64,000 nt of DNA from Sinorhizobium shofinae (GCA_001704765.1 MBFK01000177.1:1-64000), one strand, 5' to 3'. Shown: positions 17,484-26,631, counted from the stretch's first letter. The notes: generated from the letters alone by a model not told the origin. Numbers and translations are program-made.

Positions 17484-17757
17484 TTCTGCGGCCGTCGCCG
17501 GTTGCGAAGGATGCCGTGTTCCCTTCCAAGTCGATACCGCTCTCTGCGATGATGCGTTAGTATCTTGGCCGCGGGCTGGCCGTTCGCGGACATGTGCGCC
17601 GGGACGGGCGCAAGGTTTCTCTTCGTCCGGAACTCAATCGAAGAATATCAGGGACTGAGCTTCAAACGGGGTCGCTGACCCGGGATGCCACCAGGGCCGG
17701 CCTGCGCTTCAGGTGCGGAGCGCAAGTGTCAAGAAAATAGCAGTCGGGGAGGTCAAC

Positions 17758-18672
17758 ATGTTCATCCGCTTCGGTTATGAGATTGGCATCGATTGCCTGC
17801 ATCCCACGCCGATGATGACGTTTCTTTCCGTCGTGAAGGAAAGGCGGGATACGATCATGCGGGAGCGTGGGCCGGTTGCTTCGCCGCTCGTTCCGATGGA
17901 GGAAATCACGGACCCGCACGGCAACATCTGCCTGCGCATGGTGCTGCCCGAGGGCGAAACCAGGCTCGGCTACGACGCGGTCATCAGCGACGACGGGCGG
18001 CTCGACGCCTCCGATCCCCTGGCCGAGGCGGTGTCGGTGGAAAAGCTTCCTCCCGCTTTGCTGCCCTATCTTTGCGCCAGCCGCTATTGCGAGACCGATC
18101 GACTGAGCGCGCTTGCCTGGAGGCTCTTCGGCGACGTTCCGGCAGGCTGGCAACGGGTGCAGGCGATCTGCGACTATGTGCATGACCGGCTGGTATTCAG
18201 CTACGGCTACGCGCAGGCGATGCGCACGGCGCTCGAAGCGCATGAGGACCGATTGGGCGTCAGTCGCGACTACGCCCATCTCGCGGTCGCTCTCTGCCGC
18301 TGCATGAACATGCCGGCCCGCTACGTCCACGGCTACATGGCCGACATAGGTGTCCCGGACAGCCCGGCGCCGATGGATTTTAACGCCTGGTTCGAGGTGT
18401 TTCTCGGTGACCGGTGGTACACGTTCGACGCCAAGAACAATGCCCGGCGGGCCGGCCGCATCCCGGTTGCTCGCGGTCGAGATGCCGCAGACATCCCATT
18501 GATCCAGACCTTCGGCAAGCATCACCTGACCGTCTTCACGGTGTGGACATCGGTAGAGGTCGACAGCCGGCTCAGCCGCTCGCATCGCACCGCCGACGTG
18601 TCGCTGCTGAACCCCTGGTTCAGCGAGACCTGGTCGCGCCATCTGCAGGAACGCGACCGCGAGCGGCACTGA
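17758..18672 (+). CDS. Transglutaminase-like protein lacking catalytic Cys and His
   Basis: A 304-residue homologue of bacterial transglutaminase-like cysteine-protease-fold proteins (COG1305 type). An N-terminal beta region is followed by the core domain at about 130-235. The core motif normally reading GVCRDxAHL has Ser169 in place of the nucleophilic Cys (codon AGT at 18262), and the motif normally DFHAWFE has Asn209 in place of the catalytic His (AAC at 18382). Asp224 (TFDA) is kept. The rest of the core (ALCRCMNMPARYVHGY, IPVARGRDAAD) is well conserved, so this looks like a maintained non-catalytic homologue. The ATG at 17758 follows GGGGAGG. Function unknown. Confidence 0.82.
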   Translation: MFIRFGYEIGIDCLHPTPMMTFLSVVKERRDTIMRERGPVASPLVPMEEITDPHGNICLRMVLPEGETRLGYDAVISDDGRLDASDPLAEAVSVEKLPPALLPYLCASRYCETDRLSALAWRLFGDVPAGWQRVQAICDYVHDRLVFSYGYAQAMRTALEAHEDRLGVSRDYAHLAVALCRCMNMPARYVHGYMADIGVPDSPAPMDFNAWFEVFLGDRWYTFDAKNNARRAGRIPVARGRDAADIPLIQTFGKHHLTVFTVWTSVEVDSRLSRSHRTADVSLLNPWFSETWSRHLQERDRERH

Positions 18673-18795
18673 TAGCGGGAGGCGGGAAACGGATTTTTTA
18701 CGCCTTGCGCAATCTGCAGAAAATAATATCTACAAACTCAATCGAGAATATAGGAGAACAGGAGTACAGGCCGACGCCATCAGCGGAGAGAAAAA

Positions 18796-18945
18796 ATGAA
18801 CGCGACAAAGGCGATGACCCACTCCCGCTACGCGCTCCATGTGGCGCCGCCGACCAGGCGTTTGCCGGTCAACCTCATTCCGCACTCGATCGCCATTGTT
18901 GCGGCTTTCAGCTTCCTCTCGGCCGTCATCATCGGCGCCATCTGA
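18796..18945 (+). CDS. Small single-span membrane protein (49 aa)
   Basis: An open frame of 49 codons beginning MNATKAMTHSRYALHV, then a basic PPTRRLPVNLIPHS stretch and a C-terminal hydrophobic helix (IAIVAAFSFLSAVIIGAI) that ends at the stop. The ATG is preceded by GGAGAG at correct spacing. The positively charged head and terminal helix predict a tail-anchored or N-in single-span inner-membrane protein. No family is recognised. It lies between the transglutaminase-like and aldehyde dehydrogenase genes in a gap otherwise without coding sequence. Confidence 0.6.
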   Translation: MNATKAMTHSRYALHVAPPTRRLPVNLIPHSIAIVAAFSFLSAVIIGAI

Positions 18946-19274
18946 CGGCTCTACCGCGACGCTTCTTCGCGAAGCCTCGCGCAATCAGGCAGCGACGCGG
19001 CGTTGTCATCCCAGCCCAACGCCCGCGACAACCCAGCGGCCGCGACATTGTACCCCTTGCAGGGCACGCCGCTTGCGTCGTAGCGTGCCTTGGCACGCGG
19101 GAATGCAAATCGATGCGTCGAATGACTCCGGAAAATTTCGTGTACGGTGAACGCCGTAAGGGACGAGGCGGCCGCCGCACCGGACCCCCATCGGGCGCAC
19201 TAGCCATGGCGGGGCTATCCGATGTCCAGCCTGCCGAGAAACAAAAGAGGCTTTTGACGGGAAGGAGGGAGCGC
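18946..19274. other. Intergenic region ahead of the aldehyde dehydrogenase
   Basis: No gene is supported. The reading frame of the aldehyde dehydrogenase stays open upstream, but it lacks family similarity and the gene's own ribosome binding site sits at 19261-19270. The stretch holds the presumed promoter. Confidence 0.4.
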
Positions 19275-20708
19275 ATGCTCGACAAACGCAAGTTTTACAT
19301 CAACGGCGAGTGGGTCGAACCAGCAGCACAGAACGATCTTTACGTGCTCAATCTTGCAACCGAAAAGCCGATCGCGGTTATCTCCCTCGGCACTTCAGTC
19401 GATATCGACCGAGCCGTCGCGGCCGCCAAGAAGGCCTTCGCGAGCTACAGCCGGACCAGCTTGGAGGAGCGGCTGGCGCTGCTCGAAAAGCTGCTCGCGA
19501 TCTACAGGCGCCGCTACGACGAGATGGCCGACACGATCACCGCGGAACTCGGCGCGCCGAAAACCATGAGCCGCGAGCAACAGGCCGATGTCGGTGTCGG
19601 CCACTTGCAGGGTTACATCGACGCGCTGAAGCGGCTGAAGCTGCGCGAGAAGCTTCCCAACGGCGATACGCTGATGCGCGAGCCTATCGGCGTCTGCGGG
19701 TTGATTACGCCGTGGAACTGGCCGGTCAACCAGATTGCCCTGAAGGTGGTGCCGGCGCTTGCTACCGGTTGTACCTGCGTCTTGAAACCGAGTGAGTTCA
19801 CGCCGCTCAACGCCATGCTCTATGCGGAGATGATCGACGAGGCGGGTTTCCCGCGTGGTGTCTTCAACCTCGTCAATGGCGACGGCATTCACGCGGGCGC
19901 CGCACTCTCGAAGCATAAGGACATCGACATGATGTCGTTCACCGGCTCGACACGGGCCGGTATCGCTGTCAGCAAGGATGCCGCCGACACGGTGAAGCGC
20001 GTCACGCTGGAACTCGGCGGCAAGTCGCCGAACATCGTCTTCGCCGATGCCGATCTCGAGGAGAGGGTGACCGCCAGCATCCTCGAATGCTTCAACAATT
20101 CCGGCCAGTCCTGCGACGCGCCGACCCGCATGCTGGTGGAGCGCAGCGTTTACGACGATGTGATAGCGATCGCCCGGCGCGTCGGCAGGGAGGCGACGGT
20201 TGGCGACCCGACCAAGGAAGGCTCGCATATCGGTCCGCTCGTCAGCCACATCCAGTACGAGCGGGTGCAGGCGCTGATCGAGGCGGGGCTTGGCGACGGC
20301 GCTCGCCTCGTCGTTGGTGGCCCCGGCAAGCCGGAAGGATTCGAGACCGGTTACTTCGTCAAACCGACGATCTTCGCCGATGTCGACAATTCGATGCGGA
20401 TTGCGCGCGAGGAGGTGTTCGGGCCGGTGCTTTCGATCATCCCCTTCGACACGGAGGAGGAAGCGATCGCGGTCGCCAACGACACGAGCTACGGGCTTGC
20501 GGCCTATGTGCAGACCGGCGACCAGGGGCGCGCCGAACGGGTCGCCGCGCGGCTGCGCGCCGGCATGGTGCATATCAACGGCGGACCGCATCGCTACGGG
20601 AGCCCGTTCGGCGGCTACAAGCAGTCGGGCAATGGCCGCGAGGGCGGCACCTTCGGCCTCGAGGACTTCCTCGAGGTGAAGACGGTGCATCTGCCGGACG
20701 CGGCCTGA
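19275..20708 (+). CDS. NAD(P)+-dependent aldehyde dehydrogenase
   Basis: A 477-residue member of the aldehyde dehydrogenase superfamily, oxidising aldehydes to acids. Catalytic residues are intact: the general base Glu246 in LELGGKSP and the nucleophile Cys280 in NNSGQSC. The oxyanion Asn lies in TPWNWP near 148, and the cofactor loop is FTGSTRAG at 222-229. The ATG at 19275 follows GAAGGAGGG. The substrate is not readable; an aminoaldehyde made by the nearby PuuB-like oxidase is one possibility. Confidence 0.92.
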   Translation: MLDKRKFYINGEWVEPAAQNDLYVLNLATEKPIAVISLGTSVDIDRAVAAAKKAFASYSRTSLEERLALLEKLLAIYRRRYDEMADTITAELGAPKTMSREQQADVGVGHLQGYIDALKRLKLREKLPNGDTLMREPIGVCGLITPWNWPVNQIALKVVPALATGCTCVLKPSEFTPLNAMLYAEMIDEAGFPRGVFNLVNGDGIHAGAALSKHKDIDMMSFTGSTRAGIAVSKDAADTVKRVTLELGGKSPNIVFADADLEERVTASILECFNNSGQSCDAPTRMLVERSVYDDVIAIARRVGREATVGDPTKEGSHIGPLVSHIQYERVQALIEAGLGDGARLVVGGPGKPEGFETGYFVKPTIFADVDNSMRIAREEVFGPVLSIIPFDTEEEAIAVANDTSYGLAAYVQTGDQGRAERVAARLRAGMVHINGGPHRYGSPFGGYKQSGNGREGGTFGLEDFLEVKTVHLPDAA

Positions 20709-20860
20709 GCGGCGGTTTCGAGCTTGGCGGCTACAACTTTTCGTGTGGCCGCCGTCGATGATCGCCTTTCTGGCGAATTCAGGCTGTTGCCCGCCCCGAG
20801 GTTCTGATAGCTGGCGGAGCAGCGCCTTTCAGGCGCTCTTCCCAGCCTTCGGATATCGCC

Positions 20861-21751
20861 GTGAGCCAAGCCGTCAGTTCTGCCTCTTCCCAAAAATCCT
20901 TGGCCATGGCCGCGCTACTGGTCGGCGGTGTTGCCATCGGCGGGTCGCCGATTTTCGTGCGGCTTTCTGAAGTTGGGCCAATGGCGACAGCCTTCTGGCG
21001 GGTGGCACTGGCGCTGGTCCCGCTCCTTGCCTGGTCGTGGCTTGGCAACGATGCAGCGGCCGATCGGCGCCCGCAGCGATTGTCCGACTATGCTCTGCTT
21101 GTCCTGCCGGGCGTCTTTCTCGCGATCGATTTGGGAGCGTGGCACCTCTCACTTACCATGACGTCTGTGGCGAACGCGACGCTGCTGGCCAATCTCGCAC
21201 CGGTGTTCGTCACGCTTGCGGGCTGGGCCTTGTTCCGCTCCCCCGTCAGCGGAATTTTCGCGGTGGGCCTAGCCACCGCCGTCGCCGGCGTCGTGATCCT
21301 GAAGGGCGGGCCGAGCGCACTTGGCGGCGGCGACCTGGCCGGCGACGGTATCGCGATTGTTGCCGCCATGTTCTATGCGGGCTACATCCTGGCGATCGGA
21401 CAATTGCGTAGCCGCTTCAGCACCAACCGCATCATGATCTGGAGCACCGCGTCGGCGGCCGTCTGCATATTGCCGATGACGCTGCTGGCCGAGCCGGCGC
21501 TGTTCCCGCCGAGCGCCTTTGGCTGGGCGATGCTCGTCGGTCTCGCTTTCGTCAGCCATGCCGGCGGGCAGGTGGCGATCACCTATGCGCTCGCCTATCT
21601 GCCGCCGGCCTTTTCATCGCTCACGCTGCTCGTGCAGCCGGTTGTGGCGGCAGTCCTCGCCTGGGTGTTGCTGAGCGAGCCCGTGGGTGTCATGCAAGCC
21701 GCCGGCGGCGCGATCGTGCTCATCGGCATTCTGATCGCCCGCCGCGGCTGA
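20861..21751 (+). CDS. EamA/DMT family transporter
   Basis: A 296-residue inner-membrane protein made of two EamA (DUF6) repeats, each of about five helices, giving ten spans. The first repeat starts at AALLVGGVAIGGSPIFVRLS and the second near GDGIAIVAAMFYAGYILAIG. Proteins of the drug/metabolite transporter superfamily usually export amino acids or other small metabolites; no substrate can be assigned. The start is GTG at 20861, with only a weak ribosome binding site. A strong hairpin follows the stop codon. Confidence 0.88.
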   Translation: MSQAVSSASSQKSLAMAALLVGGVAIGGSPIFVRLSEVGPMATAFWRVALALVPLLAWSWLGNDAAADRRPQRLSDYALLVLPGVFLAIDLGAWHLSLTMTSVANATLLANLAPVFVTLAGWALFRSPVSGIFAVGLATAVAGVVILKGGPSALGGGDLAGDGIAIVAAMFYAGYILAIGQLRSRFSTNRIMIWSTASAAVCILPMTLLAEPALFPPSAFGWAMLVGLAFVSHAGGQVAITYALAYLPPAFSSLTLLVQPVVAAVLAWVLLSEPVGVMQAAGGAIVLIGILIARRG

Positions 21752-21756
21752 ACCTG

Positions 21757-21793
21757 CCTAAAGCGCGTCGCCATCGCGCTTTAGGTTTTGTTT
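21757..21793. terminator. Rho-independent terminator behind the EamA gene
   Basis: A perfect 11-base stem, CCTAAAGCGCG (21757-21767) with CGCGCTTTAGG (21775-21785), a 7-base loop, and a T-rich tail on the plus strand (TTTTGTTT). It sits between convergent genes. The same AAAGCGCG stem is common in rhizobial intergenic repeats, so this may be a repeat used as a terminator. Confidence 0.75.
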
Positions 21794-21796
21794 CAA

Positions 21797-21845
21797 CGCA
21801 TGCGTCGTCCCAAAAACCGCTGCACACTCTTGGGCGACATGCATT
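21797..21845. repeat. Rhizobial palindromic repeat between convergent genes
   Basis: An imperfect inverted repeat: GCATGCGTCGTCCCAA on the left and TTGGGCGACATGC on the right, around an AACCGCTGCACACTC spacer. It resembles the mosaic intergenic elements (RIME-like) known from Rhizobium and Sinorhizobium and directly follows the terminator stem, making a two-hairpin composite. It reaches the stop codon of the aminotransferase gene. Confidence 0.55.
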
Positions 21846-23022
21846 AGATGCCCGGCAGTGCAAAGCCCGCGAGCCGCTCTTCCAGTTTCTGGATCGTCGG
21901 CACGTCGGCATTGGCGAAGGCGAAGCGCAGATAGCTTTCCTGGCCCTCGCCGAAATAATCGCCCGGCAGGCAGACGATGCCGGCAAGCTTTGCCAGCTTC
22001 TCGGCGACGAATTGCGAGTCGATGTCGCGGAAGGGGTGGCGGACATAGGCGAAATAGGCACCGACGGCCTGCAGCTTCCATTGCGGCAGGCGGCCCATGA
22101 CGTCCTTCAGCGCGTTCGCGCGGGCGGTGATCTCGGCGCGGTTGGCAAGCCGCCAGTCGGCAAGCGCCGGAATCGCCTTGGCGACGGCGGCCTGGGCCGA
22201 GCGCGGTGCGCAAATCTGCAGGTTGTCCATGATCTTGGTCACCTGCTCGACGAGCGCCGGCCCGGCGGTGATTGCGCCGAGGCGATGGCCGGGGATGCAG
22301 AAGGACTTCGAGAAGCTGTAGAGGCCTACGAAACCGTCCTGCCAGCCCTTGGTCTGAAGCAGGCGGTGCGGCGCGATCGCGGCATCGGGCAGGAAGTCGC
22401 GATAGGTCTCGTCCAGGATAAGCCAGGTGCCGTTCGCGCGGCAGACTTCGTATATGCGCTGGAGCAGGTCCGCCGGGTAGACGGCGCCGGTCGGATTGTT
22501 CGGTGAGACGAGGGCGAGCGCGCGAACGCCAGGCCGAAGTGCCGAGGCGACGGTATCGACCTCGGGCAGGAAGCCGGCGCCGGCATCGCATGGCGCGAGC
22601 TCGACGTTGATCCCGAGCATCGCGAGCGTCGTTTCCTGGTTGAAGTAATAGGGGTTGGTCATCAGCACCGTATCGCCAGCGCTTGCGATCGCCATGGCGG
22701 CACAGATGAAGGCCTGGTTGCAGCCCGAGGTGATATGAATGTTGCCGGCGGCAATTGGCGCGCCGTAGAGCGCTGCCACCTGGTCGGCATAGGCGCTGCG
22801 CAGTTCCGGCTCGCCCTCGATCGCGCCATAGCCGGTATAGGCGGGCGACGCCGCCGCTTCGCCGAGCCATCTCAGCATGTCCGGGTGGGCGGGATAGCCT
22901 GGAACCGCCTGGGAGAGATCGATCAGCGGGCCCTTTGCCCCGTCATAGGCCTTCGCCCAGGCAAGCACCGAGGGGACGGGCGGCGGCGCGAGCTTTGCGA
23001 CGAGGGGATTGAGGTGGGGCAT
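21844..23022 (-). CDS. PLP-dependent class I/II aminotransferase
   Basis: A 392-residue fold-type I aminotransferase. Recognisable parts are GYGAIEGEPELR (substrate entry), the TSGCNQAF phosphate-binding turn, SPNNPTGAVY, the cofactor-binding Asp and Tyr in LILDETYRDF, and the Schiff-base Lys in SFSKSFCIPGHRLG. The C-terminal Arg in YLRFAFA binds the substrate carboxylate. Donor and acceptor are not identifiable. The ATG at 23022 is chosen at the family-like MPHLNPLV start. A LysR regulator gene lies 44 bases upstream on the same strand. Confidence 0.9.
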   Translation of the reverse strand: MPHLNPLVAKLAPPPVPSVLAWAKAYDGAKGPLIDLSQAVPGYPAHPDMLRWLGEAAASPAYTGYGAIEGEPELRSAYADQVAALYGAPIAAGNIHITSGCNQAFICAAMAIASAGDTVLMTNPYYFNQETTLAMLGINVELAPCDAGAGFLPEVDTVASALRPGVRALALVSPNNPTGAVYPADLLQRIYEVCRANGTWLILDETYRDFLPDAAIAPHRLLQTKGWQDGFVGLYSFSKSFCIPGHRLGAITAGPALVEQVTKIMDNLQICAPRSAQAAVAKAIPALADWRLANRAEITARANALKDVMGRLPQWKLQAVGAYFAYVRHPFRDIDSQFVAEKLAKLAGIVCLPGDYFGEGQESYLRFAFANADVPTIQKLEERLAGFALPGI

Positions 23023-23066
23023 CGAGCGTTTCCTGTTGTTGGCGAGCGGCGGGGGCAGCGTCCGCA

Positions 23067-24110
23067 CTACGACTTGATCTTGCGTTTTTGCGGGCCTTCG
23101 ACGCGCCGGCCGCGGGGTGACGAATCCGGCTCGAAGCTCTCCGTTGCCGAATCGCGATCGGGACCTTCTGGCCGGGACATGCGGGAGCGGATGATCGTGC
23201 GGGCGGATGTCTGAAGCTCCGGCATCGGGTCGCTCTCGAGCGCGGCAAATAGCCAGTCGATGAAGATGCGGACGATCGGCGCGGCGCGTACCTCGTTGCG
23301 GCAGGCGACGAAGAAGGCGTCGTTGGCCGGCACCGTCAGATCGAAGGGCGCGATCAATTCGCCGCGGGCGATCAGGCTGCCGGCGGTGATCGTATCGCCG
23401 AGTGCCACGCCTTGGTTATGAAGGGCGGCTTCGGTCGAAAGCCGTGCGTCGCTCATGAAGTGCTGGCGGCCGCGCTGAAGGTCGGTCGCGTCGGCGGCGG
23501 CGAGCCAGGTATTCCATTCGCGACCGTCGTCGCCATGCAGCATTACATGGTCACGCAGATCCCGGATCGAGCGCAGCGGCCGCATGTTGAGAAGCGTCGG
23601 GCTGGCCACGGGAAACAGCTCCAGCCGGCTCCAGAGCTTGGCCCAGCAGTCTCCCCAATTGCCATCGCCATAGAGAAGGCAGACATCAACGTCGGGGGAG
23701 TGGAGATGCGCCTCGTCGTTGGAGGCGATCAGCGTCAGCTGCACGTCGGGAAATTGCTCGGTAAACTGATGCAGGCGCGGGATCATCCAGAAGGAGAGCA
23801 GCGCCGGCACGCAGGTGATCCGGAGCTCGCCGCTCGTGGCGGGCCGGGTCATCGCCGCCGTGGCGGCGGCGATCTCGGCAAAGGCGTGCATGACGGCCGG
23901 CAACAGCAGCGCGCCCTGGGGCGTCAACCTCAGCCGTTTGCTGCCGCGCTCGAAGAGCGGCACGTTGAAGGAAAGTTCCAGTGCGCGGATCTGATGGCTG
24001 ATCGCCCCATGTGTGACGTTGAGCTCGCGGGCCGCCGCGGAAACCGAGCCGCGCCGGGCGGTCGCCTCGAAGGCGCGCAGCGGGTTCAAGGGGGGCAGGC
24101 GGCTCGACAA
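23067..24110 (-). CDS. LysR family transcriptional regulator (GcvA-like)
   Basis: A 347-residue LysR-type regulator. The N-terminal helix-turn-helix (PPLNPLRAFEA through SVSAAARELNVTHGAISHQI) matches the GcvA subgroup, and a periplasmic-binding-like effector domain follows from about residue 92. A charged tail of about 45 residues after the effector domain is unusual. The start is TTG at 24110, the only codon giving the conserved SRLPPLNPLRAFEA opening. It is divergent from the ureohydrolase gene at 24326 and upstream of the aminotransferase; either could be its target. Confidence 0.88.
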   Translation of the reverse strand: MSSRLPPLNPLRAFEATARRGSVSAAARELNVTHGAISHQIRALELSFNVPLFERGSKRLRLTPQGALLLPAVMHAFAEIAAATAAMTRPATSGELRITCVPALLSFWMIPRLHQFTEQFPDVQLTLIASNDEAHLHSPDVDVCLLYGDGNWGDCWAKLWSRLELFPVASPTLLNMRPLRSIRDLRDHVMLHGDDGREWNTWLAAADATDLQRGRQHFMSDARLSTEAALHNQGVALGDTITAGSLIARGELIAPFDLTVPANDAFFVACRNEVRAAPIVRIFIDWLFAALESDPMPELQTSARTIIRSRMSRPEGPDRDSATESFEPDSSPRGRRVEGPQKRKIKS

Positions 24111-24135
24111 GTGAGGCTCCGAGGGGTTCTAGTTA

Positions 24136-24152
24136 TGTGAATTTTTCTCACA
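24136..24152. promoter_or_regulatory. Candidate LysR (or CRP-like) operator
   Basis: TGTGA-N7-TCACA is a perfect 5-base dyad located 26 bases upstream of the LysR start, in the promoter shared with the ureohydrolase gene. The position suits autoregulation; the sequence also resembles a CRP half-site pair with one extra spacer base. Confidence 0.4.
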
Positions 24153-24325
24153 CGAAATGCTATAACAATGTCAATTGATTTTCCAGAGGATTTGTCACCT
24201 AATAGGTTACAACAAGGGCAAAAGCCTGGGGAACATGATCGCGCCGCTCCCGCCGGCAAAACCGCCAGTTGCGATCCGCTTCGCGACGCTTTCATCCCCG
24301 GCGATAGATATGGAGGCTCCGGCAC

Positions 24326-25384
24326 ATGGTCTGGGACGAGAAAAAGCTCAGCGAATTGAAGGCGAAATATGGCGAAAGCCATGGCGGCGAACTCTTCGAT
24401 CCGACCTTCCGCAAGGTGGCGGACAAGATCTTCACGAAAAGCGGCACGCGGCTCGCGCCCTATTCCGGTATCCCCACCTTCCTGACCGCGCCCTACATGC
24501 CGGTCGATGCCGAGGATCCGGACTTCGGCAATCTACAGGTGGCGATCGTCGGCATACCGATGGACCTCGGCGTCACCAACCGCCCGGGTTCCCGCTTCGG
24601 ACCGCGGGCGCTGCGCGCCATCGAGCGGATCGGGCCCTATAACCACGTGCTGGGCTGCGCGCCGGTGCACGATCTCCGGGTTGCCGACATTGGCGACGTT
24701 CCCTTCCGCAGCCGCTACCGGCTGGAACTCAGCCACGAGGACATCGAAATGCGTTTCAACCAGATCGTCGACGCCGGCGTCGTGCCGCTCTCGGTCGGCG
24801 GCGATCACTCGATCACCCATCCGATCCTCAAGGCGGTCGGCAAGAGAGAGCCGGTCGGCATGATCCATATCGATGCCCATTGCGACACCGGCGGCGCCTA
24901 CGACCTCACCAAGTTCCATCACGGCGGCCCCTTCCGAAACGCCGTGCTCGATGGCGTGCTCGACCCGAGCCGCGTCATCCAGGTCGGCATTCGCGGTTCG
25001 GCGGAATATCTGTGGGAATTCTCCTACGAGTCCGGCATGACCGTGATCCATGCGGAGGAGGTTACCGGTCTCGGCATTCCCGCGATCATCGAAAAGGCGA
25101 AGAAGATCGTCGGCGACGGTCCGACCTATCTTTCCTTCGACATCGACAGCCTCGACCCGAGTTTCGCACCCGGCACCGGGACGCCGGAGGTCGGCGGCCT
25201 GACGACCCGGGAGGTGCTGGAGCTGATCCGCGGTCTCAAGGGCGTCAATCTCGTCGGCGGCGACGTGGTGGAGGTGGCCCCGCAATATGATGCGACGACC
25301 AATACCGCCCATGCGGGCGCGCAGGTGCTCTTCGAAATCCTGAGCCTGATGGTCTTCAGCCCGACCGTCATCGGCAAGGTATGA
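24326..25384 (+). CDS. speB: Ureohydrolase: agmatinase / guanidinobutyrase-like
   Basis: A 352-residue manganese ureohydrolase of the arginase/agmatinase family, releasing urea from a guanidino compound. Metal ligands are visible: His161 in GGDHS, Asp183, His185 and Asp187 in HIDAHCD, and Asp272 and Asp274 in SFDIDSLDP. The substrate loop FHHGGPFRNAV differs from that of typical agmatinases and is closer to guanidinobutyrase or guanidinopropionase. A long N-terminal extension of about 60 residues also fits that group. The next genes encode a polyamine-type importer and an amidase, and urease lies 33 kb away for the released urea. The name speB is given by family; the substrate is uncertain. 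Confidence 0.88.
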   Translation: MVWDEKKLSELKAKYGESHGGELFDPTFRKVADKIFTKSGTRLAPYSGIPTFLTAPYMPVDAEDPDFGNLQVAIVGIPMDLGVTNRPGSRFGPRALRAIERIGPYNHVLGCAPVHDLRVADIGDVPFRSRYRLELSHEDIEMRFNQIVDAGVVPLSVGGDHSITHPILKAVGKREPVGMIHIDAHCDTGGAYDLTKFHHGGPFRNAVLDGVLDPSRVIQVGIRGSAEYLWEFSYESGMTVIHAEEVTGLGIPAIIEKAKKIVGDGPTYLSFDIDSLDPSFAPGTGTPEVGGLTTREVLELIRGLKGVNLVGGDVVEVAPQYDATTNTAHAGAQVLFEILSLMVFSPTVIGKV

Positions 25385-25515
25385 GGTGCTCCGGCGCGGT
25401 CTGCCGCCAGGCCGCGCCAACGGGTCGAGGAAGGCGTATAATTTCGACCGAACGGTCATAAGATTCAACGAAAACAGGGAACGCGGCGGTTGCCGCAAGA
25501 CAAAGGAGACAGGCA

Positions 25516-26595
25516 ATGAACATCAATTCCATCAAGCGCCGCACGCTGCTGGGGGCTGGGCTTGCCGGTGCATCGATGCTGGCAATGCCCGCGGTGCTGA
25601 GAGCCCAGGACAAGTCGCTCAAGGTCGGCGTTTACGGCGGCTACTTCAAGGACTCTTTCGACAAGAACATCTTCCCGGAGTTCACCAAGGCGACGGGCAT
25701 TGCGGTCGAGTCGATTGCCGAACCGACGGGTGAGGCCTGGCTGGTCCAGCTCGAGCAGGCGGCCCGTGCCGGGCAGGCACCAGCAGACGTTTCGATGATG
25801 TCGCAGGTCGCGATGCTCAAAGGTCAGGCGACCGAGCTCTGGACGCCGATCGACATGGCGAGGATCAAGGACGCATCGAACCTCCTCGATCGTTTCGTCA
25901 ACAAATATCCGGACGGCCGCGTTGCCGGTGTCGGGGCCGTCTCCTGGTACATCACGCTCGTCACCAACACCAATGTCTACAAGGAAGCGCCGACCTCTTG
26001 GGCGGCCCTCTGGGATCCAGCGAACGCCGACAAGCTCGGCCTGCTGGCGCTTGTTTCCAATTCCTTCCTGCTCGAAGTGACCGCCAAGACTCACATGGGC
26101 GGCACCAATGTGCTCGACACGGAGGAGGGCATTCTGAAGGCGTTCGAGAAGCTCGCTGAAGTGAAGCCGAATGTCCGTCTCTGGTATCGCGACGAGGCGC
26201 AGTTCGAGCAGGCGCTGAAGTCGGGCGAAATCCCGATGGGCCAGTATTACCACGACGTCACGGGGCTTGCTGCGGCAGACGGTCATCCGGTTCGCTCCAC
26301 CTTCCCGAAGGAAGGCGGTATCCAGGATTCCGGTTGCTGGGCGCTGTCGCGCGCCTCGCAGAAGTCGGAGGAGGCGCACATCTTCATCGACTATATGTGC
26401 CAGCCTGCGATCCAGGCGACGCTGTCGCGCAAGGTCGGCACCTCGCCGACGGTCAAGCGCGAGTCGACCGACCTGACGGACAAGGAGTTTGCCGCAGTGT
26501 CGTCCGATATCGAGCCGATAGTCCCGCGTTACGACCTCTACCAGACGAAGTCGGATTGGTTGAACCAGAAGTGGACGGAGCTGATCGTCGGCTGA
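25516..26595 (+). CDS. Polyamine-type ABC transporter substrate-binding protein
   Basis: A 359-residue periplasmic binding protein of the spermidine/putrescine (PotD-like, family 1) class. A twin-arginine signal (KRRTLLGAG, Arg8-Arg9, then a hydrophobic stretch ending AVLRAQ) suggests Tat export, which is common in this group. The mature domain starts LKVGVYGGYFKDSF. A hairpin and a rhizobial repeat separate it from the ATPase gene, which would allow higher expression of the binding protein. A guanidino compound or polyamine ligand is inferred from the ureohydrolase upstream. Confidence 0.9.
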   Translation: MNINSIKRRTLLGAGLAGASMLAMPAVLRAQDKSLKVGVYGGYFKDSFDKNIFPEFTKATGIAVESIAEPTGEAWLVQLEQAARAGQAPADVSMMSQVAMLKGQATELWTPIDMARIKDASNLLDRFVNKYPDGRVAGVGAVSWYITLVTNTNVYKEAPTSWAALWDPANADKLGLLALVSNSFLLEVTAKTHMGGTNVLDTEEGILKAFEKLAEVKPNVRLWYRDEAQFEQALKSGEIPMGQYYHDVTGLAAADGHPVRSTFPKEGGIQDSGCWALSRASQKSEEAHIFIDYMCQPAIQATLSRKVGTSPTVKRESTDLTDKEFAAVSSDIEPIVPRYDLYQTKSDWLNQKWTELIVG

Positions 26596-26606
26596 CAGTC
26601 CCGTGC

Positions 26607-26631
26607 ATCCGCCCCGGCCAGCGGGGCGGAT
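26607..26631 (+). terminator. Intercistronic hairpin behind the binding-protein gene
   Basis: A perfect 10-base stem, ATCCGCCCCG with CGGGGCGGAT, around a 5-base loop, 12 bases after the stop codon. The tail (TACTTT) is not a proper T-run, so it is more likely an attenuator or mRNA-stabilising stem than a full terminator. Confidence 0.5.
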
